Below, piece by piece: positions 22,650 to 31,806 of a stretch of DNA of 31,837 bases. Made by a program: the position numbers and the translations under genes. Numbering within the stretch: the first letter of the stretch is position 1; each line of letters opens with the position of its first letter. The DNA is from JBMYQA01 sp049600855. GTDB lineage: Bacteria; Bacteroidota; Bacteroidia; Cytophagales; Flammeovirgaceae. The notes beneath the pieces are model-generated. The model searched no databases and was not told where the DNA came from. It saw only the letters and a list, made by a program, of their open reading frames with translations. Where the stretch lies: NCBI GenBank assembly GCA_049600855.1, contig JBMYQA010000036.1, positions 1-31,837 of the forward strand. The letters are read 5' to 3'.

Positions 22650-22802
22650 TTACTTAGACATGAGCTCTTGTAATTGTTTCGTTTTTTCATCGATGTTCAT
22701 CAATTGTAAATTTTGCAACGCATAATCGAATTTCATCCAGTAAGACTGGCTTGTTTTAGCGTTGATAAGTCTACTAAAGCTGGGAGAAATCTTTGCTTTC
22801 AT
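22650..22802 (-). CDS. Small protein of 50 aa, unknown
   Basis: ATG at 22802, TAA at 22650: MKAKISPSFSRLINAKTSQS, then YWMKFDYALQNLQLMNIDEK and TKQLQELMSK. The amino acid pattern is that of a real small protein: balanced charges, a likely C-terminal amphipathic helix (IDEKTKQLQELMSK) and no low-complexity runs. No signal peptide or membrane helix. A 14-bp hairpin follows 19 nt after the stop, and the glmM terminator isolates it upstream. I do not recognise a family. The chance that a random frame of 50 codons sits so neatly between two terminators is low but not negligible. Confidence 0.6.
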   Translation of the reverse strand: MKAKISPSFSRLINAKTSQSYWMKFDYALQNLQLMNIDEKTKQLQELMSK

Positions 22803-22950
22803 GTTTTTGTTACTTAGTAAAGAAACAATGAATTTATTAAGGAGAACTTGTTAGGAAGGCATAGGTACTTCCAATCTATTTCCTTTAGACTTAGACAACC
22901 TTACCTGAATTTAAGACAATTGAGAATTGTAAAAGGTTGCTATTTTTGTA

Positions 22951-22984
22951 CAAAAAAAGCAAGAAGGACGTATTCTTCTTGCTT
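22951..22984 (-). terminator. Intrinsic terminator after the phosphohexomutase gene
   Basis: On the minus strand AAGCAAGAAG, an 8-nt loop and CTTCTTGCTT form a 10-bp perfect stem followed by seven T in total (complement of 22952-22958). It lies 85 nt beyond the stop codon at 23070. Confidence 0.92.
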
Positions 22985-23069
22985 AGTTCATATTGAAGTT
23001 GGCTAACCTTAACTGCTTTTTCGCATAAAACAATTAATACTAAACAACTTCATTAGATACATTTTAATA

Positions 23070-24455
23070 TTATGCAGAAATCACCTCTTTAATGTCTGAG
23101 ATAATTTTATTGGCTAAATGATTAGCAGTAGACTCAGATGTAGATTCTGAATAAATTCTAATGATGGGTTCTGTATTCGATTTACGCAAATGCACCCATT
23201 CTTGATCAAACTCAATCTTTACACCATCCACCGTATTGATGGGTTGATTTTTGTATTTATCGGCAATCCCTTCTAACACATTATCAACGTTGATTTCTGG
23301 AGTCAACTCAATTTTATTTTTTGATATGTGATAGTTTGGATAAGACATCTTTAACATCTTTGTAGTACCATTGAACTTAGCCAAGTGAGATAAGAACAAG
23401 GCAATTCCAACTAATGCATCTCTACCGTAGTGAAGATCAGGATAAATAACGCCTCCATTGCCTTCTCCGCCAATTACCGCGTTTGTTTCTTTCATCTTTT
23501 TCACCACATTAACTTCCCCCACAGCCGATGCATGATATTCACCACCATTTTTTTCCGTTACATCTCTGAGTGCTCGCGTAGAAGATAAATTAGAGACCGT
23601 ATTACCAGGAGTATTTTGTAAAACATAATCAGCAACTGCTACTAAGGTATACTCTTCGCCAAAGGCTGTTCCATCTTCACACATAATGGCTAACCGATCC
23701 ACATCGGGATCAACCACAAAACCTAAATGGAAATTGCCATCTTCCAACTTACTGCTTAATTCAGTAAGGTGCTCTGGTAGAGGTTCTGGATTATGTGGGA
23801 ATTTACCATTAGGCTCACAGTATAATCGTTCTATGTGCTCTACGCCTAAAGCATCAAGGAGTTTGGGTAAGGCTATACCACCAGTAGAATTTACACAATC
23901 AATCACTACTCGGAACTTTTTTTCTTTGATGCTTTCGACATCAACTAATGGGAGTTCCAGTACTTTTTCAATGTGTTTATCAATATAGCTATCGTCTTCT
24001 GTTACTTTTCCTAATGCGTGTACAGGACTGAATTCAAAGTCTTCACGATCTGCAATAGCTAAAATGGCTTTGCTGTCTTCAGCAGAAACAAATTCTCCTG
24101 TAGCATCCAGCATTTTTATGGCATTCCAGTTTCCTGGATTGTGACTTGCAGTAAGAATAATACCTCCTCCTGCTTGTTCCATAGGCACCGCCATTTCAAC
24201 AGTAGGTGTGGTTGATAGCCCTAAATTGATGACATCAACACCTACACTTTGCAAGGTAGAAATGACTAAATTAGAGATCATAGCCCCTGACACCCGAGCA
24301 TCCCTACCTAATACCACTTTAGGAGTACGCTCTGTATTTTTCAACCAAGTACCAAATGCTGCGGCAAACTTAACAGCATCTAATGGGGAAAAAGATTCTC
24401 CTTGTTTTCCTCCAATTGTCCCTCGGATTCCAGATATTGATTTAATAAGAGTCAA
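23070..24455 (-). CDS. glmM: Phosphoglucosamine mutase-type phosphohexomutase
   Basis: Alpha-D-phosphohexomutase; the GlmM reaction turns glucosamine 6-phosphate into the 1-phosphate for UDP-GlcNAc and cell wall synthesis. From the TTG at 24455 it has 461 residues. It starts TLIKSISGIRGTIGG, the usual N terminus. The phosphoserine is Ser104 in TASHNPGNWNAIK, the Mg loop is DPDVDRLA (249-256), the sugar loop is GGEGNGG and the phosphate loop is RKSNTEPIIRIYSE. I chose TTG because the upstream in-frame ATG (24533) would add 26 residues that do not fit the family and lies upstream of the predicted transcription start. The family also includes phosphomannomutases, so the substrate is not certain; in this phylum the protein is usually called GlmM. 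Confidence 0.88.
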   Translation of the reverse strand: MTLIKSISGIRGTIGGKQGESFSPLDAVKFAAAFGTWLKNTERTPKVVLGRDARVSGAMISNLVISTLQSVGVDVINLGLSTTPTVEMAVPMEQAGGGIILTASHNPGNWNAIKMLDATGEFVSAEDSKAILAIADREDFEFSPVHALGKVTEDDSYIDKHIEKVLELPLVDVESIKEKKFRVVIDCVNSTGGIALPKLLDALGVEHIERLYCEPNGKFPHNPEPLPEHLTELSSKLEDGNFHLGFVVDPDVDRLAIMCEDGTAFGEEYTLVAVADYVLQNTPGNTVSNLSSTRALRDVTEKNGGEYHASAVGEVNVVKKMKETNAVIGGEGNGGVIYPDLHYGRDALVGIALFLSHLAKFNGTTKMLKMSYPNYHISKNKIELTPEINVDNVLEGIADKYKNQPINTVDGVKIEFDQEWVHLRKSNTEPIIRIYSESTSESTANHLANKIISDIKEVISA

Positions 24456-24479
24456 AGCTAGGTTTGTTGGTTCAGGGAG

Positions 24480-24487
24480 CAAAAGTA
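24480..24487 (-). promoter_or_regulatory. -7 box of the phosphohexomutase gene
   Basis: The minus strand reads TACTTTTG, a full match to TAnnTTTG. The predicted start point near 24473 leaves a leader of about 18 nt to the TTG start codon. No TTG is found at the -33 distance. Confidence 0.45.
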
Positions 24488-24650
24488 GGAAATTTATCAA
24501 TTCGTGTACATAGTAAGCTCTATAAAAAAACAAGTAGATTCGAATAAATGCTTAACTTATTGATAATCAGTTTGCTAAAATTCGAACACGTTTGCTGTGA
24601 ATGGCCATTTTTTGATTTTAGCTAAAAAATAGCCAGCAATTACCTACAAG

Positions 24651-25598
24651 TTAGGAGGAAAACCCCTCCTGTTTAGAAATAGTATTATTTTCACTCCAAT
24701 ACCAATCTGATTGGTAACCTCCTGCTAAAGCGATTTTTTGAGTTCGATATGGAAAAAAGCTTTTTTTTCCCTGAATTACCTGATGACCTAATGGGGTAAG
24801 TGTATAACCATCTTCTTTTTTTTCAATTAACGGAGCAAGGTCATCAATTATATTAAAATACTGTAAATCACCAAAGCCCCATGCATAATTATCGGTTCGC
24901 AACAAATAGCGCATTAATTCTTTAGTCGAAATCACTGTTTGATCAGCAATTTTGTGAATAATACGTGACTCTTGGCTGTTTAATCCAGTAGTTTGGCGAG
25001 GAAAACGTTTTAGGTGTAGTTGTAGAGCCTCTTTTAAATATGGAAACCCTTCAAAGGAGTTGCGGTCTAAAAAATTACTGAATTGATGTAAATCAGGATT
25101 AATATAGTGTTGCCACGCTTGGTGTGCAAAATCAAGCATTTGTGGGCTAAGCTTTTGTCTTCGATCATACAAATCGGGGAATTCATGTGGGGCTAATTCT
25201 CCTAAACCATGGAAGTTAGGATGGTTGGGATGTTCGTGAATACACACTAAAGATAGCGTAATATCATGTAATTCTTGTTGTGCAAACCAACTGAGTAAAC
25301 CCAGTAAGTTTAATTGGCAAAACAAGTCGTGTTCAAACCACAATACAATTTCTTGATAGTGTTGGAATGCTTGAATCTTATTAAACTCTGCCAGCACATG
25401 TTGTTCGAAATGAGCATCATTAGATTCAAACCGTTGATTCAGAAAATCTTCGCGTTGTTTCCAAAAGGAAGGTTCGGAGAGGTTTCCCGCAGGGCCTTCG
25501 CATAAAACCTCGCGCCAGATGGCAATATCACCAGCAATTTTAGCTTCTTTAAAGTTGTAATGGGTTCCATCACCATTGAGAATATGTAATGTAGTCAT
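24651..25598 (-). CDS. DUF1835-domain protein
   Basis: 315 residues from the ATG at 25598. The N-terminal half is the DUF1835 domain: MTTLHILNGDGTHYNF, GDIAIWREVLCEGPAG, then VLWFEHDLFCQLNLLGLLSW and the conserved LGEL at GLGELAPHEF. The C-terminal part ends in a winged-helix-like stretch (IIHKIADQTVISTKELMRYL to GYTLTPLGHQVI). The function is unknown. An ATG at 25649 would add 17 residues, which do not look like family sequence. The protein is cytosolic by sequence. The gene stands alone, divergent from the TPR-SpoIIE gene and 117 nt before the phosphohexomutase gene region. Confidence 0.8.
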   Translation of the reverse strand: MTTLHILNGDGTHYNFKEAKIAGDIAIWREVLCEGPAGNLSEPSFWKQREDFLNQRFESNDAHFEQHVLAEFNKIQAFQHYQEIVLWFEHDLFCQLNLLGLLSWFAQQELHDITLSLVCIHEHPNHPNFHGLGELAPHEFPDLYDRRQKLSPQMLDFAHQAWQHYINPDLHQFSNFLDRNSFEGFPYLKEALQLHLKRFPRQTTGLNSQESRIIHKIADQTVISTKELMRYLLRTDNYAWGFGDLQYFNIIDDLAPLIEKKEDGYTLTPLGHQVIQGKKSFFPYRTQKIALAGGYQSDWYWSENNTISKQEGFSS

Positions 25599-25961
25599 TT
25601 GGAGTATTTTTTTGATAAACACGATTGATTTCCATGTGGGAGTACACATCTAATTTAATGCATGTTAAGAAATGCTGAATAGAAATTTCCACTAATGGTG
25701 AACGAGCATGTGTCAAAGGTGGTAATTAGATTTATGAACCCTTAGCGTGACTAGTTCAATGTAATAAAAAATTCAAACAGTCTATAAAAGAGTACATTTG
25801 AGGAATGTTGTTACTTATGCAGAACAAATGAAATTCATTAAATTGAAAAGTGATCGAATAAAAACCTACTAATTTTGAATGTGTGTATGAAAGGGAAGCC
25901 GTGTTTTTAAATAAACAATAAATACCAGCTTTCTTTTCTTTTAACTGACTTGCAATTGACA
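25599..25961. other. Divergent gap between DUF1835 and the TPR-SpoIIE gene
   Basis: 363 nt. On the plus strand there are two full TAnnTTTG boxes, TACATTTG (25793-25800) and TAATTTTG (25870-25877). I see no gene, and no promoter for the DUF1835 gene that fits the consensus. Confidence 0.5.
25843..25877 (+). promoter_or_regulatory. Candidate promoter of the TPR-SpoIIE gene
   Basis: TTG (25843-25845) and TAATTTTG (25870-25877) are 24 nt apart, slightly more than the usual 19-23. The start codon at 25962 is 84 nt downstream. Confidence 0.4.
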
Positions 25962-28307
25962 ATGGACTTTCGGATCATTAAAAAAACATTATTGTTCCTC
26001 GTGCTCTCGATTAATCTCTGTGCCCAAAATGGTCAGGAATTGGATAGTCTTACTCAATCGTTACACGCAGCAACATCTGATTCAACAAAGGCGCGTATTT
26101 TAGTAGAGCTGAGTAAAATGTATTGGTATTCTGATAAAGTAGAAGCCGAAAAATATGCGCGGGAAGCTTTGGCAATCGGAACAAAAAGTGGCAGCCGCGT
26201 TCAAGTTGCCTTTGCTTATAACAGTCTTGGAGTCATTCATTTATTTAAAGGTGATTATGCAGATGCATTGTCATTTTTTAAACAAGCTTTAGAAATACAG
26301 CGCCATTTTCAGAACTTTCAGCATATGGCCAGCCTACACAACAATATGGCTGTGGTTTTTGGAAAGCTGGGCGATTATGAAGCAGCTTTAGAAGAACATC
26401 GTTTGGCATTAACGCAGCGAAAAGAGTTAGGCGATTGGGCAGGTATTAGCGATTCGTACAATAATATGGCTAATATTTATCGCCAACAAGGGCACTATGC
26501 CAAAGCGCTCAATCACTATATCCAATCCTTAGAAATTGATGAAAAACTTGGGCGGGGTAATATCGCTTTAGGCAATGTGTACAACAATATTGGCATTATG
26601 TATCATTTAATGGAGGAAGATGATATTGCGCTCAATCACTATCACAACGCCTTGTCAAAGTTTCGAGCAGCTCAAAGTCGAACAGGGGAGAGCATGGTGC
26701 TCAATAACATTGGGTCATCTTACAAACAACAAGGGCGATTTAGGGAAGCGCTAAAAGCTACTGAAAAATCACTTTACATAGCCGATGAAATCAGAGAGAA
26801 AAATCGAATTGCAGAAGCTTATAACAGCATGGGAGATATCTTCATGCTACAAGGCAAGGAGAAAGAAGCGGTAACTTCTTTTCGACAGGCATTGAGAATG
26901 TATTCTCAAATTAATAATTCATCAGGAATTGTAGAAGTGCTGAATCAACTTTCGGAGTTATGTCAGCATAAAAAACAGTGGGATAAGGCGTTGAACTATG
27001 CGCTAGCAGCAAAAGATAGTGCCCAAAAAATTGGCTTTATGACGGGATTAATTGATGCCCATCAAAACTTGTCTCAAGCTTATAGCCACATGGACCAATT
27101 CAAAGAGGCTTTCAAATGGCAAAAAGCCTACATCAACCTGAAGGATTCTATGTTTAATATGCGGCAAAATAAACAGTTATTAGCCTTACAAGCGAAGTAT
27201 GAAAATAAGCAGAAAACCAATGAATATGAATTGTTAAAAGAAAAGCAAGTCAATCAAGAAAAGTTACTAGCAAAAGAACAGGATCAGAATATCATGTTGA
27301 CCGCAGGGTTGTTTGTTTTCTTGTTACTGTCTTTTTTCTTATTTCAGAATCAAAAAAGATTACGAGAAACCATCAATTTGTTGCAAATAAAACACAAGGA
27401 AATTAGCGAGCAGAAGGAGGAAATTGAGTCGAAAAATAGGGAGTTTCAGCGGGTACAAGAGCAAATTAAGAATCAACATCAATTAATAGAGAGTCATAAT
27501 GTAGATTTGGTGCGGGTAAACAACGAATTGGCAGATAAAAACCAGCGGATTACGGATAACATTACCTATGCAAAACGGGTACAATATGCGGTGTTGCCTA
27601 GACGACTGTTTCTGAAAAAACACTTCAGTGATGTGTCTTTAATTTACCTCCCTAAAGCTATTGTGTCAGGAGACTTTTATTGGTTAGCAGAATTAAATCA
27701 GTATACCTTTTTTGCCTTAGCTGATGGAACAGGGCATGGAGTTACAGGTGCCTTCATGTCGTTATTAGGAAGTGCTTTCTTAGATGAAATTGTCAATGTA
27801 AAAAATATCACAGCTCCTAAAGAAATTTTAAGTCAGTTAGATGCAAAAACGATTCAAAAACTTCATCGAGGCCCTCAATTAGACTCAGATGGCTTAGAGT
27901 TAGCGCTTTGCCGATTTGAGGCGTTGGAAGGTGATCAGGTAAAAATGGTATTTTCGGGAGCGCGAGCAAATGTATATTACCGCTTACCTGATGCTACGCA
28001 AATACAACAGCTAGAAGGTACCCGAAAAGGAATTGGCGGAATTTTCCAGCGAGGAAATAAGCCGTTTGTAGAGCATGAAATGATTTTGCCCAAACATACA
28101 CTCCTTTACTTCTTCACAGATGGTTTACCGGATTATCCTAAACCAAACGGAAGAAGATTAGGTACTCGAAATATCTTGCACTTTATTCAAAAACACACCC
28201 AGCTCGACATCCACAAACAAACTGAAATGATGACCGCTATCTTAGATCGTTATAAGCGAAAAATTAAGCAACGCGACGACATTTCTTTTGTGATTTTAGA
28301 GTTGTAA
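25962..28307 (+). CDS. TPR sensor with SpoIIE-type PP2C phosphatase
   Basis: 781 residues from the ATG at 25962. A signal peptide (MDFRIIKKTLLFLVLSINLCAQ) leads to a periplasmic region of about eight TPR units (about 45-385). A membrane helix (about 444-463, MLTAGLFVFLLLSFFLFQ) is followed by a coiled coil (about 480-530) and a cytosolic SpoIIE-type PP2C phosphatase. Metal-binding aspartates are Asp571 in SGDFYW and Asp588 in LADGTGHGVTGAF; FTDGLPDY and RDDISFVILEL complete the family motifs. Such proteins couple a periplasmic TPR sensor to dephosphorylation of a target, often an anti-sigma factor antagonist. No STAS-domain or anti-sigma partner is visible in the window. An upstream TTG (25950) adds only four residues and is not preferred. 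It meets the DUF255 gene tail to tail with 17 nt between. Confidence 0.9.
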   Translation: MDFRIIKKTLLFLVLSINLCAQNGQELDSLTQSLHAATSDSTKARILVELSKMYWYSDKVEAEKYAREALAIGTKSGSRVQVAFAYNSLGVIHLFKGDYADALSFFKQALEIQRHFQNFQHMASLHNNMAVVFGKLGDYEAALEEHRLALTQRKELGDWAGISDSYNNMANIYRQQGHYAKALNHYIQSLEIDEKLGRGNIALGNVYNNIGIMYHLMEEDDIALNHYHNALSKFRAAQSRTGESMVLNNIGSSYKQQGRFREALKATEKSLYIADEIREKNRIAEAYNSMGDIFMLQGKEKEAVTSFRQALRMYSQINNSSGIVEVLNQLSELCQHKKQWDKALNYALAAKDSAQKIGFMTGLIDAHQNLSQAYSHMDQFKEAFKWQKAYINLKDSMFNMRQNKQLLALQAKYENKQKTNEYELLKEKQVNQEKLLAKEQDQNIMLTAGLFVFLLLSFFLFQNQKRLRETINLLQIKHKEISEQKEEIESKNREFQRVQEQIKNQHQLIESHNVDLVRVNNELADKNQRITDNITYAKRVQYAVLPRRLFLKKHFSDVSLIYLPKAIVSGDFYWLAELNQYTFFALADGTGHGVTGAFMSLLGSAFLDEIVNVKNITAPKEILSQLDAKTIQKLHRGPQLDSDGLELALCRFEALEGDQVKMVFSGARANVYYRLPDATQIQQLEGTRKGIGGIFQRGNKPFVEHEMILPKHTLLYFFTDGLPDYPKPNGRRLGTRNILHFIQKHTQLDIHKQTEMMTAILDRYKRKIKQRDDISFVILEL

Positions 28308-28324
28308 AACACGGCCTTTAACTG

Positions 28325-30424
28325 CTAGCGAATTTGTTCCAATGCCTTTTCAGCAGTATTCACGGGCAATTTACACGCTTTATTTCGACAAACGTAGATT
28401 CGAGTTTGTCCTGGTACGAGTTTATTTTCCAATAGTTCTAATCCTCCTTCTTGATTCCCTCCGAGTAAAATTACTTGGGGCAAATACTGTCGATGAAGTT
28501 GTTGTAATTCTTTCTTGTAATCTGACCCAACAATGGCTACTTCATAAAAAGGATAGGTTTCTAATAGCATGAGCTCAAACCAATTCGAGTAAAAGTTTCC
28601 TGATTTTAAGATGTTTGGCTTAATGCCCAACAACATGTGTTTCGATTTGTCTTGATAATCATTTTTATAAAGATAAGCACCCAAATAAAACAGGTTTTTA
28701 GCCATTACTGAATTAGATGCTGGAATAACATGATCTGACAGCTCCATTTTTCTGGCAATTAATCGTTTACTTTGGTTGGACGCATAAAAGAAATAACCGG
28801 ATTGTTGGTCATAAAAATTAGCTAACGCATAGCCCATAAAACGATCTGCATGTTGGAGCCATTGCTCGTCGAACGTGCTTCCATACAACGCGATAAAGGC
28901 ATCAATGACCAGTGCATAATCATCTAAAAAAGCGGGAATACTTGACTTCCCATCTTTATAATTTCGGGTCAAACTGTAATCAGATTGCTTGGCTGTTGTC
29001 AGCAGAAAGTTGGCTGATTTTAAAGCCGTTTTTAAGTACTTTTCATCTTCTAATGCTTGATAAGCGTCTAAATAAGCTTTTAAGGTAAGGGCATTCCATG
29101 CCGTAAGTATTTTAGTATCCAGCCCTGGTTTTACACGTTTTTCTCGTTCTTTCAATAGCTTTTTCCTACTAGACGCTAAAACTTGTAACGATTCTTTCCG
29201 AGAACGTTTCGTAAACTTAATCAATGCCGTATCCTTTACGTGCAAGATATTTCCTATACCTTCCCAATTGCCTTTCGCTTCCATGCCATAGTAATTGATA
29301 AACCACGTGGCATCACTTCCTAAAAGCGCTTCGATTTCTGCCGTTTCCCAACAGTAATATTTACCTTCTTCGCCTTCAGCATCAGCATCTAATGAAGCAT
29401 AAAACCCACCTGATTTATCCAGTAACTCTCGTTCTAAAAAGGCGATAGATGCTGTAATGATTCGTTTGTATAAAGGCTTTTGGGTGATTTTATAGGCATA
29501 ACTGTATAAACTAATCAGTTGAGCGTTGTCATATAGCATCTTCTCAAAATGGGGGACTTTCCACTCTTTGTCCGTGGAGTAGCGGGAAAAACCACCGCCA
29601 ATTTGATCATATATTCCGCCGTAGGCCATTTTATCAAGCGTTAAGGTCACCTGATCAAGTATTTTCTGATCTTTTGTTAGTGCATAATAATTCAGCAAAG
29701 CTCCCCAACTTTTTGGAAGTGGAAATTTAGGTGCACTTTTATATCCACCTTCTTTTTCATCAAAATTTTGTCTCCACGCCTGAATACTGGTAGTGACATC
29801 TGCTTGAGTAGCAGCTTTCTTTTCTGCAACAATATCACTCAAATCCGCATTGTTGATTCCTTGAGTAACTTCTGCGGCAATGCCATTAATCTTGGCTCGA
29901 TCAGTTTGGTAAAGCGTGGTGATTTTTTGCAATACATTTATCCAGTCTTCTTTAGGGAAATAGGTGCCTGCAAAAAATGGGCGCCCATCGGGTAGGGCAA
30001 TGGCATTTAAAGGCCAGCCTCCTTTGCCAGTAAGCAATTGAGCTGCATCCATATAAATTTGATCAATATCAGGACGCTCTTCGCGATCTACCTTGATGCA
30101 TACAAAGTTGTCGTTCATGATTTTGGCAACCTCCAAATCTTCAAAAGATTCTTGTTCCATCACATGGCACCAATGACACGCAGCGTAACCAATACTAATA
30201 ATAATGGGTTTACCTTCCTCTTTCGCTTTGTTGAGTGCTTTGTCGCCCCATGGATACCAATTGACAGGATTGTGCGCATGTTGTAATAAATAAGGGCTAT
30301 TTTCTTGAAGCAACTCGTTGGTAAATTCATGCTTTGCTTCTGGAACATGTTTGGCATCTGGCTGACTACAATTTGAAAGCACAAATACGAAAAGAAAAAG
30401 GATAGCTGTATGAATGAGTTTCAT
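28325..30424 (-). CDS. DUF255 thioredoxin-fold lipoprotein (YyaL/SPATA20-like)
   Basis: 699 residues from the ATG at 30424. A type II signal peptide ends in the lipobox LSNC with Cys19, so it should be a lipoprotein. The first domain (about 35-185) is the DUF255 thioredoxin-like fold with CHWC at 83-86 and the family signatures NSPYLLQHAHNPVNWYPWG and MEQESFED. The rest is a six-hairpin, alpha/alpha-toroid region (for example GGIYDQIGGGFSRYSTDKEW and VPHFEKMLYDNAQL). The enzyme activity of the family is unknown; homology to N-acylglucosamine epimerases is structural. An ATG at 30448 would add eight residues and overlap the upstream gene. It is the second gene of an apparent operon with the amine oxidase, 13 nt apart. 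Confidence 0.9.
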   Translation of the reverse strand: MKLIHTAILFLFVFVLSNCSQPDAKHVPEAKHEFTNELLQENSPYLLQHAHNPVNWYPWGDKALNKAKEEGKPIIISIGYAACHWCHVMEQESFEDLEVAKIMNDNFVCIKVDREERPDIDQIYMDAAQLLTGKGGWPLNAIALPDGRPFFAGTYFPKEDWINVLQKITTLYQTDRAKINGIAAEVTQGINNADLSDIVAEKKAATQADVTTSIQAWRQNFDEKEGGYKSAPKFPLPKSWGALLNYYALTKDQKILDQVTLTLDKMAYGGIYDQIGGGFSRYSTDKEWKVPHFEKMLYDNAQLISLYSYAYKITQKPLYKRIITASIAFLERELLDKSGGFYASLDADAEGEEGKYYCWETAEIEALLGSDATWFINYYGMEAKGNWEGIGNILHVKDTALIKFTKRSRKESLQVLASSRKKLLKEREKRVKPGLDTKILTAWNALTLKAYLDAYQALEDEKYLKTALKSANFLLTTAKQSDYSLTRNYKDGKSSIPAFLDDYALVIDAFIALYGSTFDEQWLQHADRFMGYALANFYDQQSGYFFYASNQSKRLIARKMELSDHVIPASNSVMAKNLFYLGAYLYKNDYQDKSKHMLLGIKPNILKSGNFYSNWFELMLLETYPFYEVAIVGSDYKKELQQLHRQYLPQVILLGGNQEGGLELLENKLVPGQTRIYVCRNKACKLPVNTAEKALEQIR

Positions 30425-30437
30425 GATTTTTGGATTT

Positions 30438-31757
30438 TCAACCCTCAATGTCTGGGTTTACTGGTGTACTAGGAGTATCTGGATGAGTTGGGAACGTTTC
30501 AAGTAATTTTTCCACTGCAATTTCGGCACTTTCCATTGCGCCATGTACCGTGGAGTTGTGTCCAATATAATTCGTGGCTTCTCCTGCGAAAAACACCCGA
30601 TTGCGTAACGGCTTGGCTAGTTCTTCTCGCATGCCCTCAGAGAATGGCGAGGCAAAAGAATAAGCACCCCAAATGTATGGCTCTTTTCCCCAATCCTGGA
30701 GTTTGAAGTCCACAAAATTTTGGTTGGCCTGATGATTCTCAAAAATTTGATCGAGTTCATTCAATAACAAATTAACAACTTCGTCTTGTGGCAAACTACT
30801 TAATTTCAGCGCCTTTTTTCCCATAATATAGGCACATAGAATCGGCATTTCAGAGGCGTGTCCCATCGTAGCATCTTCGTACCGAGGGCAATGGTTACCG
30901 CCATACAGCTCTGTCATCCCTTCAGGCCAAAAGCGCGTTTTAAATTTCATAAAAACTTTCATACCTACATCAAAACCCAAACGTTGAATGGCTTCCATTT
31001 TTGCAGCAGGTAAGGCCGGTGTGAAATGAATGAGCTGACTTTTAAGCACAGATAATGGAACTGTAACAATGACCTTTTGACTGAAATACTCGTTGTGCTC
31101 TTGATCAGTTACTTGGATCGTATCTGTGGAGAAGTTGATCGCTTTTACAGCAGTATTGTATTGAATATCCTTAGCTAAAGGCTGATAAAACTCTTCTAAT
31201 AACTCCAAAAATGGAGTGCTAGAAACAAAGTCTTTGTTTCCCGAATGCCAATTATATTCCTCTATAGCTAAACTCAAGAGGCCCAGTTGATCTAAATCAG
31301 TTCCGTATTCATAGGCTAAACCAGTGAGAATGTTTTTAGTTTTTTGATAGTATTTCTTTTGAGATAAGAACGCCTCAACACTTTGTTCATATCCCCGATA
31401 TTGATAAACACGATCAAAAAAAGAAGCTGCTTTTTTTAGCTTTTTTTTCTCTTTGGCAGCAGTTGCAGTTAATAATTCCCCCTTGTAATAATAATAGGGC
31501 TTGTAAGCGACAGGGGATAAATTTTGTTGAGCAAATGAAGCCAATTCGTAAAAGAGTTGTTTCTCTCCGTGAATGTAAGCGGCTCCCAGCTCCAATGGAA
31601 AGTCGCTCCAACCTTTTGAATCGCCTATTCGACCACCATAGGTGTCACGAGCTTCTAATAATCTAACCTCATAACCTTGCGCTTTTAATAAATAACCAGC
31701 ATAAAGTCCTGCAACTCCAGCTCCTATAATCAGTATTGGTTTTTTTGGGGGGATCAT
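30438..31757 (-). CDS. FAD-dependent amine oxidase
   Basis: 439 residues. The N terminus binds FAD through IIGAGVAGLYAG (GxGxxG at 12-17) followed by the LLEARDTYGGRI motif of the flavin amine oxidase family. The C-terminal FFAGEATNYIGHNSTVHGAMESAEIAVEKLL closes the FAD site. No signal peptide is seen. The substrate is unknown; the family covers monoamine and polyamine oxidases and related dehydrogenases. The conserved lysine region of eukaryotic MAO is not readable from the sequence alone. The gene precedes the DUF255 lipoprotein by 13 nt and is likely the first gene of that operon. A 6-bp inverted repeat (31787-31806) lies 30 nt upstream of the ATG. Confidence 0.88.
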   Translation of the reverse strand: MIPPKKPILIIGAGVAGLYAGYLLKAQGYEVRLLEARDTYGGRIGDSKGWSDFPLELGAAYIHGEKQLFYELASFAQQNLSPVAYKPYYYYKGELLTATAAKEKKKLKKAASFFDRVYQYRGYEQSVEAFLSQKKYYQKTKNILTGLAYEYGTDLDQLGLLSLAIEEYNWHSGNKDFVSSTPFLELLEEFYQPLAKDIQYNTAVKAINFSTDTIQVTDQEHNEYFSQKVIVTVPLSVLKSQLIHFTPALPAAKMEAIQRLGFDVGMKVFMKFKTRFWPEGMTELYGGNHCPRYEDATMGHASEMPILCAYIMGKKALKLSSLPQDEVVNLLLNELDQIFENHQANQNFVDFKLQDWGKEPYIWGAYSFASPFSEGMREELAKPLRNRVFFAGEATNYIGHNSTVHGAMESAEIAVEKLLETFPTHPDTPSTPVNPDIEG

Positions 31758-31786
31758 AAAGATAAATTCATAGAATCATATAAAAC

Positions 31787-31806
31787 AACAAGCTTTTGAA
31801 CTTGTT
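31787..31806. repeat. Short inverted repeat upstream of the amine oxidase
   Basis: AACAAG (31787-31792) and CTTGTT (31801-31806) are perfect arms 8 nt apart, 30 nt before the minus-strand start codon. No TAnnTTTG box was found in the remaining 80 nt, and the window ends here. Confidence 0.3.

Noticed and set aside
24456..24533. ATG 24533 as start of the phosphohexomutase
   Set aside because: Upstream of the -7 box and outside the family alignment; the family start falls on TTG 24455.
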